64,000 nt of DNA from Paenibacillus lentus (GCF_003931855.1 NZ_CP034248.1:3286001-3350000), one strand, 5' to 3'. Positions 1-9,553 are shown, counted from the first letter of the stretch. Notes: a model not told the origin generated them from the letters alone. Numbers and translations: made by a program.

Positions 1-2285
1 AGCCATATCGCAAATCCGCTAAGACTGTCGGAGACGTGATGGGGAACTATCACCCACATGGCGATTCTTCGATTTATGAGGGGATGGTGCGCATGGCGCA
101 GCCCTGGAAGATGGGGCATGTGCTCATCGATGGCCACGGAAACTGGGGTTCCCAGGATGATGACCCGGCGGCAGCCATGCGTTACACCGAGGCTAGATTG
201 TCGCCGATTGCGCTGGAGTTGCTTCGGGATATTGAGAAGAGGACAGTTCCTTTTAAAGATAATTTTGATAACACGGCGATGGAGCCCGTTGTACTTCCTT
301 CGCGTTATCCCAATCTGCTCGTCAACGGCGTAAGCGGAATTTCTGCTGGATTTGCTACCGAAATTCCGCCGCATAACCTGCGCGAGGTGATCGATGCCTG
401 TGTTGCGGTGATGGAGAAGCCAAACATGAGCTTGGATGAGATCCGCACTTATGTGAAGGGGCCTGATTTTCCAACCCGTGGTATTATTATGGGAGAAGAA
501 GGTATCCAGGAAGCGTATGAGACAGGCAGGGGCCGCATTTATATTCGTGCGAAAACAGAAATCGAATCACTGCGCGGTGGAAAGCAGCAAATCGTGATTA
601 CAGAAGTTCCCTATCAGGTCGTTAAATCTCGCCTAGTTACGGCCATGGAGAACATACGCATAGAGAAGAAGGTCGACGGGATTGCTGAAGTACGTGATGA
701 GAGCGGACGCGAAGGACTGCGGATTGTTGTCGAGCTGCGCAAGGACGCTGATGCCAAAGGGATTTTGGCTTATTTGCTGAAGAAAACCGACTTGCAGGTG
801 ACATATAACTTTAATATGGTAGCGATTGTGAACAAAGCGCCTCGTCAGCTTGGGCTAAAAGCAATTCTCGAAGCTTATATCGCGCATCAGCGTGAGGTAG
901 TGACTCACCGGACGCAGTATGAGCTGGAGAAGGCAGAGGATCGGGCTCATGTTCTTGAAGGCTTGGTTAAAGCGCTGAACATATTGGATGAGGTCATAGC
1001 AGCCATCAAGGCTTCAAAGAATCGGCAGGATGCGCAGAACAATTTGCAAACGATGTTCGGCTTTACCGAGCGGCAAGCGGATTCGATCCTGACCTTGCAA
1101 TTGTATCGATTGACGAATCTGGAAATTACGTCTTTGCAGAAGGAACTGAATGAACTTCAAAAGAAAATAAATACCCTTCGGGGAATTTTGGATAGCGACA
1201 AGAAGCTGATCGCGGTCATTAAAAAGGAATTGCTTGAAATCCGGGATAAATACGGCATAGATCGCCGTTCAGAAATTCAGGAGGAAGTAGAGGAAATTAA
1301 GGTTAACCTGGAGGTTATGGTCGCTCAGGAGGATGTCCTCGTGACATTGTCTAACGAAGGATATATTAAGCGTACGAGTATGCTGTCCTTTACCCGCTCC
1401 GGTGGAGAACTTGAAGGATCGGGTGTGAAGGAAGGAGACTACGTGAAGCACGTCTTAGAGGTTGATACACTGCAAAATGTGCTGATATTCACGCAGCGCG
1501 GGCAATATTTTGTACTTCCGGTGCACCAAATACCCGAATTCAAGTGGAAGGATAACGGGACTGCGATTGTCAACGTTATCGCTTTGGCGAAGGAAGACCG
1601 GATCGTTAGCGTTATTCCCGTAAAAACTTTTGACGAACCAGACACGAGCCTCGTCTTCGTCACAAAACAGGGACAGGTCAAACGTACGTTGCTTAAAGAT
1701 TACGAAACGAAGCGGTCTGGAGCTGTTGCTGCGGCAAGGGTTGCGGACGGAGATGAAATTATCCAGGTGCAGTTAAGCCAGAGTAATGCTGATATTTTGC
1801 TGTTAACGAAGGATGGTATGGCCATTCGCTTTGCAGAAAATGAAGTTAATCCGATGGGACGCGTCACTGCTGGCGTCAAGGGCATCGGCTTGAAGGACGA
1901 TGACGAAGTAGTGAGTGCGCTTTGGGTGGAAGGCGATGAAGGCGAAATCCTCGTTGTCTCAGATCTTGGATATGGCAAGCGCAGCCTGCTGTTGGATTAT
2001 CCTATGCAGAGCCGCGGCGGTCGCGGGGTGCAGACGTTTGAGTTCAAGGAAGGCAAGCGCGTGAAGCCGAACGGAAGCCGCATCGTGGGTGGATTCTATT
2101 GCAAGGAAGCATTCAATATCATGGTGATGACGAAGCAGGGCGAGTCCTATATCTTTAACTCGGAGTCCGCACCGATAGGTGATCGGAAATCCATAGGCAA
2201 GGCATTGGCCGCGGTAGGCAAGGGAGACGAAATTATCGACATACTCATTGTTCCGCAGCGCGAGAATGAAGAACCTGCAAAATAG
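1..2285 (+). CDS. parC: DNA topoisomerase IV subunit A (5'-truncated)
   Basis: Open in frame from base 3, so the 5' end lies outside the window; about 760 codons remain. It is the breakage-reunion subunit of topoisomerase IV, which separates linked chromosomes with ParE. The quinolone-region motif reads [10 protein letters not shown]; GyrA normally has GKYHPHGDSA, and the Asn favours ParC. The catalytic tyrosine lies in [12 protein letters not shown] coiled-coil tower region (roughly [17 protein letters not shown] onward) and a C-terminal beta-pinwheel with a late degenerate GyrA-box (SRGGRG) follow. parE is expected just upstream but cannot be seen. A strong terminator follows. The family is certain; ParC versus GyrA is very likely from the motif. 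Confidence 0.93.
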   Translation, partial: PYRKSAKTVGDVMGNYHPHGDSSIYEGMVRMAQPWKMGHVLIDGHGNWGSQDDDPAAAMRYTEARLSPIALELLRDIEKRTVPFKDNFDNTAMEPVVLPSRYPNLLVNGVSGISAGFATEIPPHNLREVIDACVAVMEKPNMSLDEIRTYVKGPDFPTRGIIMGEEGIQEAYETGRGRIYIRAKTEIESLRGGKQQIVITEVPYQVVKSRLVTAMENIRIEKKVDGIAEVRDESGREGLRIVVELRKDADAKGILAYLLKKTDLQVTYNFNMVAIVNKAPRQLGLKAILEAYIAHQREVVTHRTQYELEKAEDRAHVLEGLVKALNILDEVIAAIKASKNRQDAQNNLQTMFGFTERQADSILTLQLYRLTNLEITSLQKELNELQKKINTLRGILDSDKKLIAVIKKELLEIRDKYGIDRRSEIQEEVEEIKVNLEVMVAQEDVLVTLSNEGYIKRTSMLSFTRSGGELEGSGVKEGDYVKHVLEVDTLQNVLIFTQRGQYFVLPVHQIPEFKWKDNGTAIVNVIALAKEDRIVSVIPVKTFDEPDTSLVFVTKQGQVKRTLLKDYETKRSGAVAAARVADGDEIIQVQLSQSNADILLLTKDGMAIRFAENEVNPMGRVTAGVKGIGLKDDDEVVSALWVEGDEGEILVVSDLGYGKRSLLLDYPMQSRGGRGVQTFEFKEGKRVKPNGSRIVGGFYCKEAFNIMVMTKQGESYIFNSESAPIGDRKSIGKALAAVGKGDEIIDILIVPQRENEEPAK

Positions 2286-2303
2286 ACAAAAAGTAAATTA
2301 AAG

Positions 2304-2350
2304 AAAGCTCTTCTCTGTGTTTAAGATGTCTGAGGAGAGCTTTCTTCATA
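2304..2350 (+). terminator. Rho-independent terminator of parC
   Basis: Near-perfect stem AAAGCTCTTCTC / GAGGAGAGCTTT (one mismatch) starting about 20 bases after the parC stop, followed by TCTT. Confidence 0.8.
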
Positions 2351-2450
2351 TAATTAGGCAGTCAGCATGTTCTGGTTGGTCTTTTAGAGGAGTAACTACT
2401 AAATACCTTGATGGTTTATTAAAATGGTAACAAAATGGAGGGTGGGTGGA

Positions 2451-2963
2451 ATGGGGAAAGACCATAGAGTTATATATCGTGAAATTCAAAGACCGCATCA
2501 AATTTGGATATGGGCGTTCGTCTTACTTTTTGCTTTATTTTCTTGGTACAGCGTGATTCAACAAGTTTTTATAGGAATTCCACTTGGGAGTAAACCTGCC
2601 CCGAACATATCTCTAATCATTTTTTGGCTAATTTTTGGGATTATTTTTCCTGCAGTATTGATATGGTTTATAAAACTAATCATTGAAGTTCGTGCTGATG
2701 GGGTTTATATCCGCTTTATGCCCTTTCATCTTCAGTATCGAAGGTTTTTATATAAGGATATAGTTAATTATGAGCTTATTGAATATCGTTCTTCCGAATT
2801 TGGAGGTTGGGGAATTCGTGTAAATATGAAGGGAGAAAAATCTTATACTATGCATGGCAAACAAGGGATAAAGTTGAAATTGAAAAATGAAACGGTAGTT
2901 TTTGGGACACAGAAACAAAATGAAATTATAAATGCTATTGATTCATTAAACGAGAAACATTAG
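2451..2963 (+). CDS. Small membrane protein, DUF6141-like
   Basis: A 170-residue protein with two N-terminal membrane segments (about residues 15-37 and 52-77) and a soluble C-terminal half. The soluble half contains a GGWGIRVNMKGEKSY stretch and a later KLKNETVVFGTQK stretch, a bacterial PH-like pattern that I associate with DUF6141-type proteins. The start at 2451 is chosen because GGAGGGTGGG lies just before it; an in-frame ATG at 2424 lacks a ribosome binding site. It is monocistronic between two terminators. Its A+T content is visibly higher than that of parC. Function unknown; the family name is from memory and moderate. Confidence 0.75.
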   Translation: MGKDHRVIYREIQRPHQIWIWAFVLLFALFSWYSVIQQVFIGIPLGSKPAPNISLIIFWLIFGIIFPAVLIWFIKLIIEVRADGVYIRFMPFHLQYRRFLYKDIVNYELIEYRSSEFGGWGIRVNMKGEKSYTMHGKQGIKLKLKNETVVFGTQKQNEIINAIDSLNEKH

Positions 2964-3003
2964 AAATTATTATTCTTAACAGAGGCTTTAGTTCAGCAAG
3001 AAA

Positions 3004-3032
3004 GGAGGAAACCTTAATAAGGTTTCCTTTTC
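3004..3032 (+). terminator. Rho-independent terminator
   Basis: Perfect stem GGAAACCTT / AAGGTTTCC with a 3-base loop, followed by TTTTC, 40 bases after the membrane-protein gene. Confidence 0.8.
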
Positions 3033-3105
3033 ATTCTATTTTCAACATTATATTTTAACAGAGCGTTGTTTTATTCCCTACTCGACCTTTCTATACAAGA
3101 TTTGA

Positions 3106-3987
3106 CTATGAGCTGGCCTGCAAATTGGAGGATAGATGCTCAATAAAGGCTTGAACAGCCGTATCCATATATGTGTCTTTGCGGTATACGATGCCGACGC
3201 TTCTGTACGGTGAGGGCTCGGCTATCGGAATGCTGATCAAGCCCGGATCCTTTAATGTCGCGGTGTAGGATTTAGGCACGACTGTTAACCCTACGTGATG
3301 GGCTACCATCTGGCATTGGGATTCCAGGGTGGATAGTTCTATGACGGGGCTAAGCTGTAAGCCAATCTCAGCGCAGGCCGCATCGAGCATCTGCCGTGCG
3401 AGAAACCTCGGAGGAAACAGGACGAGAGGCGACTTGGCAAGCTCATCCAGTTCAATGTTGTCTAATTTTGCAAAAGGATGATCGCTGGGGACAATAACGA
3501 CGAGTTCCTCTTTATATAAAGGGAGGCTAACGAGTTGTTCATCTTTCAGCGGCAGAAATACAACTCCTAAATCTAACTTGTTGCTTAGCAGCCGCTCACG
3601 CGTCTCCTCGGTAGCCAGCTCCATTACGGATAGCTCAATACCAGGGAACTGGCGGTGAAAGGAGATGAGGGAATGAATCAGCAGATGATTTCCCGAGCAG
3701 CCGATTCTCAGTCTGCCCCTTCTCATTCCAGTAAGTTCGCCGATCACGAGCTTGGCTTGATCTAACTCATGGAATATGCGGCGTGCATGCTCAAGCAGTA
3801 CGAAGCCGGCTTGTGTAAGATGTATTTTTTTACCCGATCGGTGAAAAAGCGGTGTGCCTAACTCCTCCTCCAGCAAACGGATTTGGTGGCTAAGCGTCGG
3901 TTGGGATATGCCGAGATTCTCGGCAGCTTTTGTAAAATGCAGTTCCTCGCTTACTGCGATGAAATATTCTAGCAGCCGATGTTCCAA
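3106..3987 (-). CDS. LysR-family transcriptional regulator
   Basis: A 293-residue protein with the standard LysR layout. The N-terminal winged helix-turn-helix (about residues 1-60) contains FTKAAENLGISQPTLSHQI; a co-inducer binding domain of the periplasmic-protein fold follows (about 90-290). Length is normal. It is divergent from the branched-chain aminotransferase gene across 119 bp that hold palindromes of LysR-box type, so it probably controls that gene and itself. The effector cannot be told from sequence; similarity to CynR/CysL-like regulators is only general. RBS GGAGGAGT precedes the start on the minus strand. Confidence 0.9.
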   Translation of the reverse strand: MEHRLLEYFIAVSEELHFTKAAENLGISQPTLSHQIRLLEEELGTPLFHRSGKKIHLTQAGFVLLEHARRIFHELDQAKLVIGELTGMRRGRLRIGCSGNHLLIHSLISFHRQFPGIELSVMELATEETRERLLSNKLDLGVVFLPLKDEQLVSLPLYKEELVVIVPSDHPFAKLDNIELDELAKSPLVLFPPRFLARQMLDAACAEIGLQLSPVIELSTLESQCQMVAHHVGLTVVPKSYTATLKDPGLISIPIAEPSPYRSVGIVYRKDTYMDTAVQAFIEHLSSNLQASS

Positions 3988-4003
3988 GTTACTCCTCCTA
4001 TTG

Positions 4004-4052
4004 ATAGATATGATCTATGATTATAATCGATACCATATTATTGATCAATAAT
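4004..4052. promoter_or_regulatory. Divergent promoter region with LysR-type palindromes
   Basis: Two dyads lie in the LysR/ilvE intergenic region. ATAGAT-ATG-ATCTAT (4004-4018) is a T-N11-A type LysR box, and ATTATTGATCAATAAT (4037-4052) is a perfect 16-bp palindrome. Binding by the adjacent LysR protein is inferred. Confidence 0.5.
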
Positions 4053-4106
4053 TGAATCAACGTTATAGTAAGAATAGAGTTATTATTCGAGAGGACGTGT
4101 CGTAGT

Positions 4107-5174
4107 ATGGATAGCTTGCACATTGAACTAAGTCAGAATTTAAAGCAGAAGCCGGAGCCGAGCGCTCTGGGCTTCGGGCAATATTTTAGCGATCATATGT
4201 TTATGATGGAGTATTCGCTCGAGAAGGGATGGCATGATCCTAAAATTATGCCCTACGGGCCGATCGCTCTTGACCCCTCAGCGATGGTGTTCCACTATGG
4301 ACAAGAAGTGTTCGAAGGAATGAAGGCATATCGAACGGCAATAGGGGAATTAGTGCTGTTCCGTCCGGACATGAACCTGAAGCGGTTAAACGAATCTTGC
4401 GAGCGGTTAAGCATTCCACAGGTGGAGCCTTCCACGCTGCTGCAGGGGATAACAGAGCTTATAAAAATCGATGCATCGTGGATTCCGTCAGGCGAGGAGA
4501 ACGCCTTATATATTCGTCCCTTTATTATAGCTACCGAGCCATGCCTCGGCGTACGAGCTTCCCATACGTATAAGCTGATGGTCATTCTCTCGCCAGTTGG
4601 CTCTTATTATCCGGAGGGTATTCATCCAGTCAGCATTTACGTGGAGCAGCGCTACGTTCGGGCATTCCGCGGTGGTACCGGGGCAGCCAAAACGGCAAGC
4701 AACTATGCAGCCAGCATTAAAGCTCAGGAGGACGCAAAGCAATCTGGATATTCACAGGTGCTTTGGCTCGATGGGGTGGAGAGCAAATATGTGGAAGAAG
4801 TCGGGAGCATGAACGTCTTCTTCAAGGTGAATGGTGAGGTTATTACGCCCGCGTTGTCAGGAAGCATTCTGGCTGGGGTAACGCGTGATTCCGTCATTGC
4901 ACTGCTGAAATCCTGGGGTATACCTGTAAGTGAACGCAAAGTGGCAATGGAGGAATTGGTCGAAGCGCATAAGCAAGGATTGCTTGAGGAAGCCTTTGGC
5001 ACAGGCACGGCAGCTGTCATCTCGCCGATTGGCAGCATGAAGTGGGGAGAATTGGAGCTAAGTATTGGCGGCGGCAAAACTGGGAAGTTGTCCAAGAAGC
5101 TATATGACACGATCACAGGCATCCAGCGCGGGCAGTTGGATGATTCGCTTGGCTGGAGATATCGGATTGAATAA
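4107..5174 (+). CDS. ilvE: Branched-chain amino acid aminotransferase
   Basis: A 355-residue class IV PLP enzyme of the long bacterial BCAT group. It transfers the amino group between Leu/Ile/Val and 2-oxoglutarate, the last step of branched-chain synthesis and first of degradation. The PLP lysine is K195 in RGGTGAAKTASNYAAS. Other family motifs are FHYGQEVFEGMKAYR near residue 65 and EEAFGTGTAAVISPI near 297. The gene stands alone between a divergent LysR regulator and a strong terminator. Firmicutes often carry two BCAT copies; which one this is cannot be told. Length and motifs fit well. Confidence 0.93.
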   Translation: MDSLHIELSQNLKQKPEPSALGFGQYFSDHMFMMEYSLEKGWHDPKIMPYGPIALDPSAMVFHYGQEVFEGMKAYRTAIGELVLFRPDMNLKRLNESCERLSIPQVEPSTLLQGITELIKIDASWIPSGEENALYIRPFIIATEPCLGVRASHTYKLMVILSPVGSYYPEGIHPVSIYVEQRYVRAFRGGTGAAKTASNYAASIKAQEDAKQSGYSQVLWLDGVESKYVEEVGSMNVFFKVNGEVITPALSGSILAGVTRDSVIALLKSWGIPVSERKVAMEELVEAHKQGLLEEAFGTGTAAVISPIGSMKWGELELSIGGGKTGKLSKKLYDTITGIQRGQLDDSLGWRYRIE

Positions 5175-5213
5175 TTTAATAGGGAAGTAATATGGATAAA
5201 TACAGCATGCAGA

Positions 5214-5241
5214 GCCAGCCGATATATCGGCTGGTTTTTTA
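5214..5241 (+). terminator. Rho-independent terminator of ilvE
   Basis: Perfect dyad CCAGCCGATATATCGGCTGG followed by six T, 40 bases after the ilvE stop. Confidence 0.9.
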
Positions 5242-5348
5242 AAATTATGGATTTTATTGGAATATAGGAGGATTTGAAAAAGGAACGGCGAATTAATTAA
5301 AGACGTGAAAAGACCGATGCCAATCATGCTGTCTTGCATTCTCATATA

Positions 5349-5368
5349 TAAGTGACTCAACTTTCGCA
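5349..5368 (+). repeat. Left IS end: target duplication plus inverted repeat
   Basis: TAAGTGA (5349-5355) followed by the 13-bp terminal inverted repeat (5356-5368). The transposase stop codon (complement of TCA, 5357-5359) lies inside the repeat. Confidence 0.85.
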
Positions 5369-6860
5369 GCTCAAATCTCCAAACAAACCCTTAATATAGC
5401 TGGGTAAACCGGAGATCCATTCCTGTAGTTGACAAAATACAGCTGTTTTGTTCTTCTTTGTTTTCGCCTGGGACATTTCGAGAAATAAACTCATGAGCTG
5501 CTGAAGTGCAGTCTGGTAATCTAGATCGCGGACCTCATCAGCAAAGAGGAAAAAGAGTCCTCCCAATGTTCGGTCATCACTCGATTGGCGTCGTTCGTAT
5601 TCCATCGCCAAATATCGGCTGAATACAATCGTGGTGTGGCTAATCAGCTGATCAAAGGAGCGGCCTTGGAATTCGGTTCCCAGTTTTAAGTAGCTTTTGG
5701 TGACTTTGAAAAAGGTCTCTATGCTCCAGCGCATACCGTAAATACGTACGATTTCAGTCGCATCAAGCGTCACATCTGTACTTAAAATCGCCAGCCACTC
5801 CCGTTTTTTATTCCGGTTGCGGACAAACACAAGCTTCACGGGTAGACCGCAGGCGGTGTGTACGATGATCGAGCCTTTAATATCTTTGGCATTCGATGCA
5901 GGAAGGCTTTGAAACACCTCGCGCAGTGTCATTCGCTTGCCTTGAACTAGATAGCGTTGTTTCATTTCTTTAACCATGCCAATCACGGGCAGACCTTGGC
6001 CAGTGAGCTCGCGAAGCAGTGGAGCTTGCGTAAACCAGCTATCCATAAGCACGTAATCAGCGGTGAATCCTCCACGTAAGGCTCGTTCCAGCAAGGCTAC
6101 GACAGCATCCGGCTTTCGAGAAAAGGCCTCCATCCGGCGTTTGTAGCCGTTACTGCGTTTGGAAAGATTCGAAGCCATTTCGCACAGACGGTTGGCTAAT
6201 TTAGCGGAAGACAGCATGACAAAATCAAGCGGAGCAAAACTAAATCCGTCTGACCAGCCTAGCGTTAGCATAGTGTAACCTTTGGTGAATTTGCCTGTGG
6301 AGTGGTCAAATACACGTGCCAAGAGTTCCGCTTTTCTGCTACGATTTCGGCTGAGCACGGAATCGTCAATAATGAACACACGTACCCGGTGGGACGAAAT
6401 GAGCGATTCGAAATGGTGCACGATTCGAAGACTCAAAGCCTGCAAAAAGCGCCGCCAAGCAAAAGAAGCCTGATTCAAAAAACGGTAGATAACATCCTTG
6501 CCGGGAAGATCTGCTCCGCGATCACTTTCCAGGAGTCGAAACCAGTTTTTCCCCTCAAAGACCAAAGAGAACACGATTTGGAAAATCGCTAGACTTGAAA
6601 GACCGAAAGATTTAGAAATACCCGCTTGTCGTAACGTTTTTCCGATGTGGAGACTGGCAAAAATTTTGGGAAAGTGAGACTGTTCAGACAGGGAATGTTG
6701 TTGTAACATAGGGTTACACACCTTTCTTGTTGGTATGGTTGATTAGACACTTCCATGATACCAAACAAGCAAGGTGTTTTTTTGTCAATACGAGTAAATC
6801 TATTGAATTCTTCTTGCGCACTCAAGGGTTTAAGTCATTTTTCTAGGTGCGAAAGTTGAG
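5356..6860 (-). mobile_element. Complete IS4-family insertion sequence (1505 bp)
   Basis: One transposase gene fills the element. The ends are 13-bp perfect inverted repeats: CTCAACTTTCGCA at 5356-5368 and its complement at 6848-6860. They are flanked by the 7-bp direct repeat TAAGTGA at 5349-5355 and 6861-6867, read as a target duplication. The boundary is uncertain by one or two bases because A/T next to the repeats could also pair. It inserted between the ilvE terminator and the MarR gene and broke no recognisable gene. Intact ends, duplication and open frame suggest a recent, possibly active copy. Confidence 0.88.
5357..6721 (-). CDS. IS4-family DDE transposase
   Basis: A 454-residue DDE/RNase H-fold transposase. 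The catalytic acidic residues are probably the first Asp in FIIDDSVLSR (about residue 118), the Asp in ADYVLMDSWFT (about 228), and the Glu in IYGMRWSIETFFK, the YREK-like signature of IS4 elements. It catalyses cut-and-paste movement of its own element. The reading frame is intact and the last codons run into the left inverted repeat, so the protein ends ...CES. The closest IS4 subgroup cannot be fixed without a database; a 7-bp duplication would suit an ISPepr1-like group. Confidence 0.9.
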   Translation of the reverse strand: MCNPMLQQHSLSEQSHFPKIFASLHIGKTLRQAGISKSFGLSSLAIFQIVFSLVFEGKNWFRLLESDRGADLPGKDVIYRFLNQASFAWRRFLQALSLRIVHHFESLISSHRVRVFIIDDSVLSRNRSRKAELLARVFDHSTGKFTKGYTMLTLGWSDGFSFAPLDFVMLSSAKLANRLCEMASNLSKRSNGYKRRMEAFSRKPDAVVALLERALRGGFTADYVLMDSWFTQAPLLRELTGQGLPVIGMVKEMKQRYLVQGKRMTLREVFQSLPASNAKDIKGSIIVHTACGLPVKLVFVRNRNKKREWLAILSTDVTLDATEIVRIYGMRWSIETFFKVTKSYLKLGTEFQGRSFDQLISHTTIVFSRYLAMEYERRQSSDDRTLGGLFFLFADEVRDLDYQTALQQLMSLFLEMSQAKTKKNKTAVFCQLQEWISGLPSYIKGLFGDLSCES

Positions 6861-6867
6861 TAAGTGA
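6848..6867 (+). repeat. Right IS end: inverted repeat plus target duplication
   Basis: TGCGAAAGTTGAG (6848-6860) followed by TAAGTGA (6861-6867), matching the left end exactly. Confidence 0.85.
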
Positions 6868-6954
6868 GTAATAGATTACCAGCAAGGGTGCGAATATCCA
6901 ATATAAGAACGAGCCTATTATATCAAGAGCAATGAGACGGACAGGGGGATATCA

Positions 6955-7365
6955 GTGCATACCGAGGATTTTGGAAAGTTACTGAGCAAAATAGTGAAAG
7001 ACTATCAAAGCCATTTGGAAGAGAAGCTTGCGCCAACATTAACTACATCGCAATTGTCGGTGTTAGAAGTGTTGGATCAGAACGGGCAGCTGAAGCCGTC
7101 CGATCTGATCCCATTTTTAGCAACGACCCCGGCGGCGGTAACGATGCTTTTGGATCGAATGGAGAAAGCGGAACTTATACGCCGGGATCGAGATGAGGCG
7201 GATCGGCGGATCGTCTGGATTTCGATTACAGAAAAGGGCAAGGCCGAGGCCGACCGTGGCATTTCAATTCGTCATGAATATTTGGACGGCGTGCTCAGCC
7301 GGATATCCACGCATAATCAGCAGCTGCTCGTGTATTTGATGGGTAAAATTTCAGGGACAAAGTAA
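6955..7365 (+). CDS. MarR-family transcriptional regulator
   Basis: A 136-residue winged-helix regulator, GTG start at 6955 behind ACAGGGGG. The recognition region LKPSDLIPFLATTPAAVTMLLDRMEKAELIRRDRDEADRR spans about residues 43-82 (its wing ends in the usual DRR), followed by the ITEKGK motif. MarR dimers usually repress efflux or stress genes on binding small ligands. No obvious target lies next to it; the IS element just upstream may have separated it from a former neighbour or changed its promoter. Ligand unknown. Confidence 0.87.
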   Translation: MHTEDFGKLLSKIVKDYQSHLEEKLAPTLTTSQLSVLEVLDQNGQLKPSDLIPFLATTPAAVTMLLDRMEKAELIRRDRDEADRRIVWISITEKGKAEADRGISIRHEYLDGVLSRISTHNQQLLVYLMGKISGTK

Positions 7366-7458
7366 GAGTTTTATCAATATAAATAGGCATTATTTCAATA
7401 TCTGCAGTTTTTATCCTCAACTCATATGAGGTTTATAGATGCAACTGTAGCTAAGTCG

Positions 7459-7505
7459 AGAGGCGTGTGATCTTTTATCCGAAGGGTCACGCGTCTTTGT
7501 TGTTT
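7459..7505 (+). terminator. Probable terminator after marR
   Basis: Imperfect stem AGGCGTGTGATC / GGGTCACGCGTCT with G-U pairs, followed by TTTGTTGTTTT, about 95 bases after the MarR stop. Confidence 0.5.
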
Positions 7506-7596
7506 TATTGGGTGGGTAGCCTCCCTTCTTAACATTACTAAAATGTACAAGAAGTATATGGCTGGGATCGTAGTAGGAAGTGGTCGGGAGAGAGGC

Positions 7597-7737
7597 ATGC
7601 TGGTGCGAATTCTTAAGTCTTCTGATGATGCTATACATTTTAATGAAATCTACCTAGATGGATTTGATTGGAAAAGTCACAATCTAATTGTAACTTTAGA
7701 TGAGCATTATGCAAATAGTGGAATAACATTTGAATAG
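7597..7737 (+). CDS. Small hypothetical protein
   Basis: An open frame of 46 residues from ATG 7597, which has GGGAGAGAGG immediately upstream (very tight spacing). The same frame extends up to an ATG at 7543 that has no ribosome binding site. Contains an FNEIYLDGFDWKSHNLIVTL stretch, strongly polar and acidic, with no motif I recognise. It lies between two hairpins and could be a remnant of a longer gene. Weak support. Confidence 0.3.
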   Translation: MLVRILKSSDDAIHFNEIYLDGFDWKSHNLIVTLDEHYANSGITFE

Positions 7738-7750
7738 GTTTGATCTAATT

Positions 7751-7790
7751 AACCACATGCGAGTGTGATAACCTCATATGGTTTTCTTTC
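7751..7790 (+). terminator. Terminator-like hairpin
   Basis: Imperfect stem AACCACATGCGAG / CCTCATATGGTT followed by TTCTTTC, just after the small ORF. Confidence 0.45.
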
Positions 7791-7883
7791 TATAACCAAT
7801 CAAAAGTTAAGATAATACACGTTTGAATACTGACAGTGAGTGGATATTTATTAACCACTGTATTGGCTCTGCATGTAAAGGGA

Positions 7884-7920
7884 GCAAGTAGATGGGAACT
7901 TAGATGCCCCGTCTACTTGC
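7884..7920 (-). terminator. Hairpin downstream of the rluA-like gene
   Basis: Perfect 9-bp arms GCAAGTAGA / TCTACTTGC, extended by GGG/CCC pairing, just past the stop of the minus-strand synthase gene. The T-run after it on the minus strand is poor (TCCCTTT), so terminator function is a guess. Confidence 0.4.
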
Positions 7921-7933
7921 TAATTGACTAAAT

Positions 7934-8686
7934 TCAGAGCTGCCGTGATAACTCCCGGTAGGTCTGCCGATTCCACAAGCTCCATGGCGCCTCCTCGGGA
8001 GGAAGGGAGATCAGCTGCGTTTGTTCCTTTGTGACCGGATGCGGGAAGCCGACATACAGCGACCACAGCGCGATCTGCTGGCCGGGCTTGTTGAAGGCCT
8101 GGCCGTACTTCTGGTCGCCGTAAAGCGGGCAGCCAATATGGCTGAACTGCACCCGGATTTGATGGGGTCGCCCGGTGAGCAGGGTAACCTTGATCAGCGT
8201 CAGGTTGTCGCTCGCGGCTGTTCCAATGACCTCATAATCGAGAATGGCCTCTTTGCCGCCAGGTGTTCCCTTGGGAACGACGGAGACGGTATTGGTGCGT
8301 TCGTTTTTCAGAAGTGTGTTCGTAAGGCGGCCTTGACGCTTGGCAGGCGTACCATGCACGATTGCAAGATAAGTCTTGTCAAAGTTACGGCTGCGAACGG
8401 CCTCGGATAACCGTGAGGCGGCCTTGGACGTTTTCGCAAAGATCATTGCACCGCCGACTGGTCGATCCAACCGATGGACAAGTCCTAAATACACATTGCC
8501 TGGCTTCTGGTAGCGCTCCTTAATATCCTCCTTCAGCAAGGAGAGGAGGTCGGGATCGCTGCTGGCATCCCCTTGGGTTGGGATGTTAACCGGTTTGACG
8601 ATCCCCAGCAGATGGTTATCTTCGTATAAAATCTCGAAATCCGAATCCGCCGGATTCCGCTTCTCGATGTTGTTATTCGTAGTCAT
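7934..8686 (-). CDS. RluA-family pseudouridine synthase
   Basis: A 250-residue enzyme that isomerises uridine to pseudouridine in RNA. The signature HRLDRPVGG places the catalytic Asp at residue 74. RPHQIRVQFSHIGCPLYGDQKYG near residues 177-199 is the second RluA motif. No S4 domain is present, as in the short RluA subgroup, so the target (23S rRNA or tRNA position) cannot be assigned. It starts 3 bases after the methyltransferase stop and is clearly co-transcribed with it, which suggests both modify the same RNA class. Confidence 0.9.
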   Translation of the reverse strand: MTTNNNIEKRNPADSDFEILYEDNHLLGIVKPVNIPTQGDASSDPDLLSLLKEDIKERYQKPGNVYLGLVHRLDRPVGGAMIFAKTSKAASRLSEAVRSRNFDKTYLAIVHGTPAKRQGRLTNTLLKNERTNTVSVVPKGTPGGKEAILDYEVIGTAASDNLTLIKVTLLTGRPHQIRVQFSHIGCPLYGDQKYGQAFNKPGQQIALWSLYVGFPHPVTKEQTQLISLPPEEAPWSLWNRQTYRELSRQL

Positions 8687-8689
8687 GAA

Positions 8690-9553
8690 TTACTCCTCCC
8701 AGCGGCCGAGAATTCCACAAGGAAGGTTCAGTCCAGAATTCGTGATCGGTAGGCCGATTTCACCAGCGGAGATGCTGCCTCCGTAGCGCTTCTTAACGGT
8801 CATCGACAGAATGTTGTGAATCACGGTTGGAGAGATGCCTGTCGTATAAGAGTTGATCAAGAAGAAGAGAGGGTTGTCCGACAGAATGGACAAGCACGAC
8901 TCCACGAACGGATACAAGCTTGTCTCTAACTTCCACATCTCGCCGCCGGGTCCCCGTCCGTAGGAAGGAGGATCCATGATGATGGCATCATAGCGATTGC
9001 CGCGCCGCTGCTCACGTTGCACGAATTTGAATACGTCGTCTGTAATATAGCGGACAGGCCGATCGGCGAGCCCGGACAATGCCGCGTTCTCCTTGGCCCA
9101 TTGTACCATGCCTTTAGCTGCGTCGACATGTACAACGGATGCACCGGCGGAAGCAGCTGCAACTGTAGCACCGCCCGTATAGGCAAACAGGTTTAGCACC
9201 TGAATTGGCCTTCCCGCGCGCTTTATTTTATCCATCATCCAGCTCCAGTTCGCAGCCTGCTCAGGGAATAAACCTGTATGCTTGAAGCTCGTAGGTCGAA
9301 TATAGAACTTAAGCTGCTCGTACGAGATCGTCCAGCGCTCCGGGATTTGCTTCTTCATCTCCCATTGCCCGCCGCCCGAGGAACTGCGGTGGTAGTGGCC
9401 GTGTACATTTCTCCACTGCTGGGATTCGTGCTGAATCGGCCAAATAATTTGCGGATCGGGACGGCGCAGAATGATCTCTCCCCAGCGCTCCAGCTTCTCC
9501 CCGCCTCCTGCGTCAATGATTTCGTAGTCCTGCCAGTTGTTTGCTACATGCAT
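8690..9553 (-). CDS. Class I SAM-dependent methyltransferase (RlmI/RlmK-like)
   Basis: A 287-residue Rossmann methyltransferase. The SAM-binding loop is VLNLFAYTGGAT (residues 119-130), the acidic residue after strand 2 is in VVHVDAAKG, and the catalytic-type motif IMDPPSYGRGP (192-202) is typical of rRNA base methyltransferases of the COG1092 group. There is no PUA domain, so it is shorter than RlmI. First gene of a two-gene operon with the RluA-type synthase. RBS GGAAGGA precedes the start. Substrate inferred as rRNA. Confidence 0.82.
   Translation of the reverse strand: MHVANNWQDYEIIDAGGGEKLERWGEIILRRPDPQIIWPIQHESQQWRNVHGHYHRSSSGGGQWEMKKQIPERWTISYEQLKFYIRPTSFKHTGLFPEQAANWSWMMDKIKRAGRPIQVLNLFAYTGGATVAAASAGASVVHVDAAKGMVQWAKENAALSGLADRPVRYITDDVFKFVQREQRRGNRYDAIIMDPPSYGRGPGGEMWKLETSLYPFVESCLSILSDNPLFFLINSYTTGISPTVIHNILSMTVKKRYGGSISAGEIGLPITNSGLNLPCGILGRWEE

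Noticed and set aside
1-2285. GyrA identity for the first gene
   Set aside because: The [10 protein letters not shown] motif and the weak, late GyrA-box fit ParC better.
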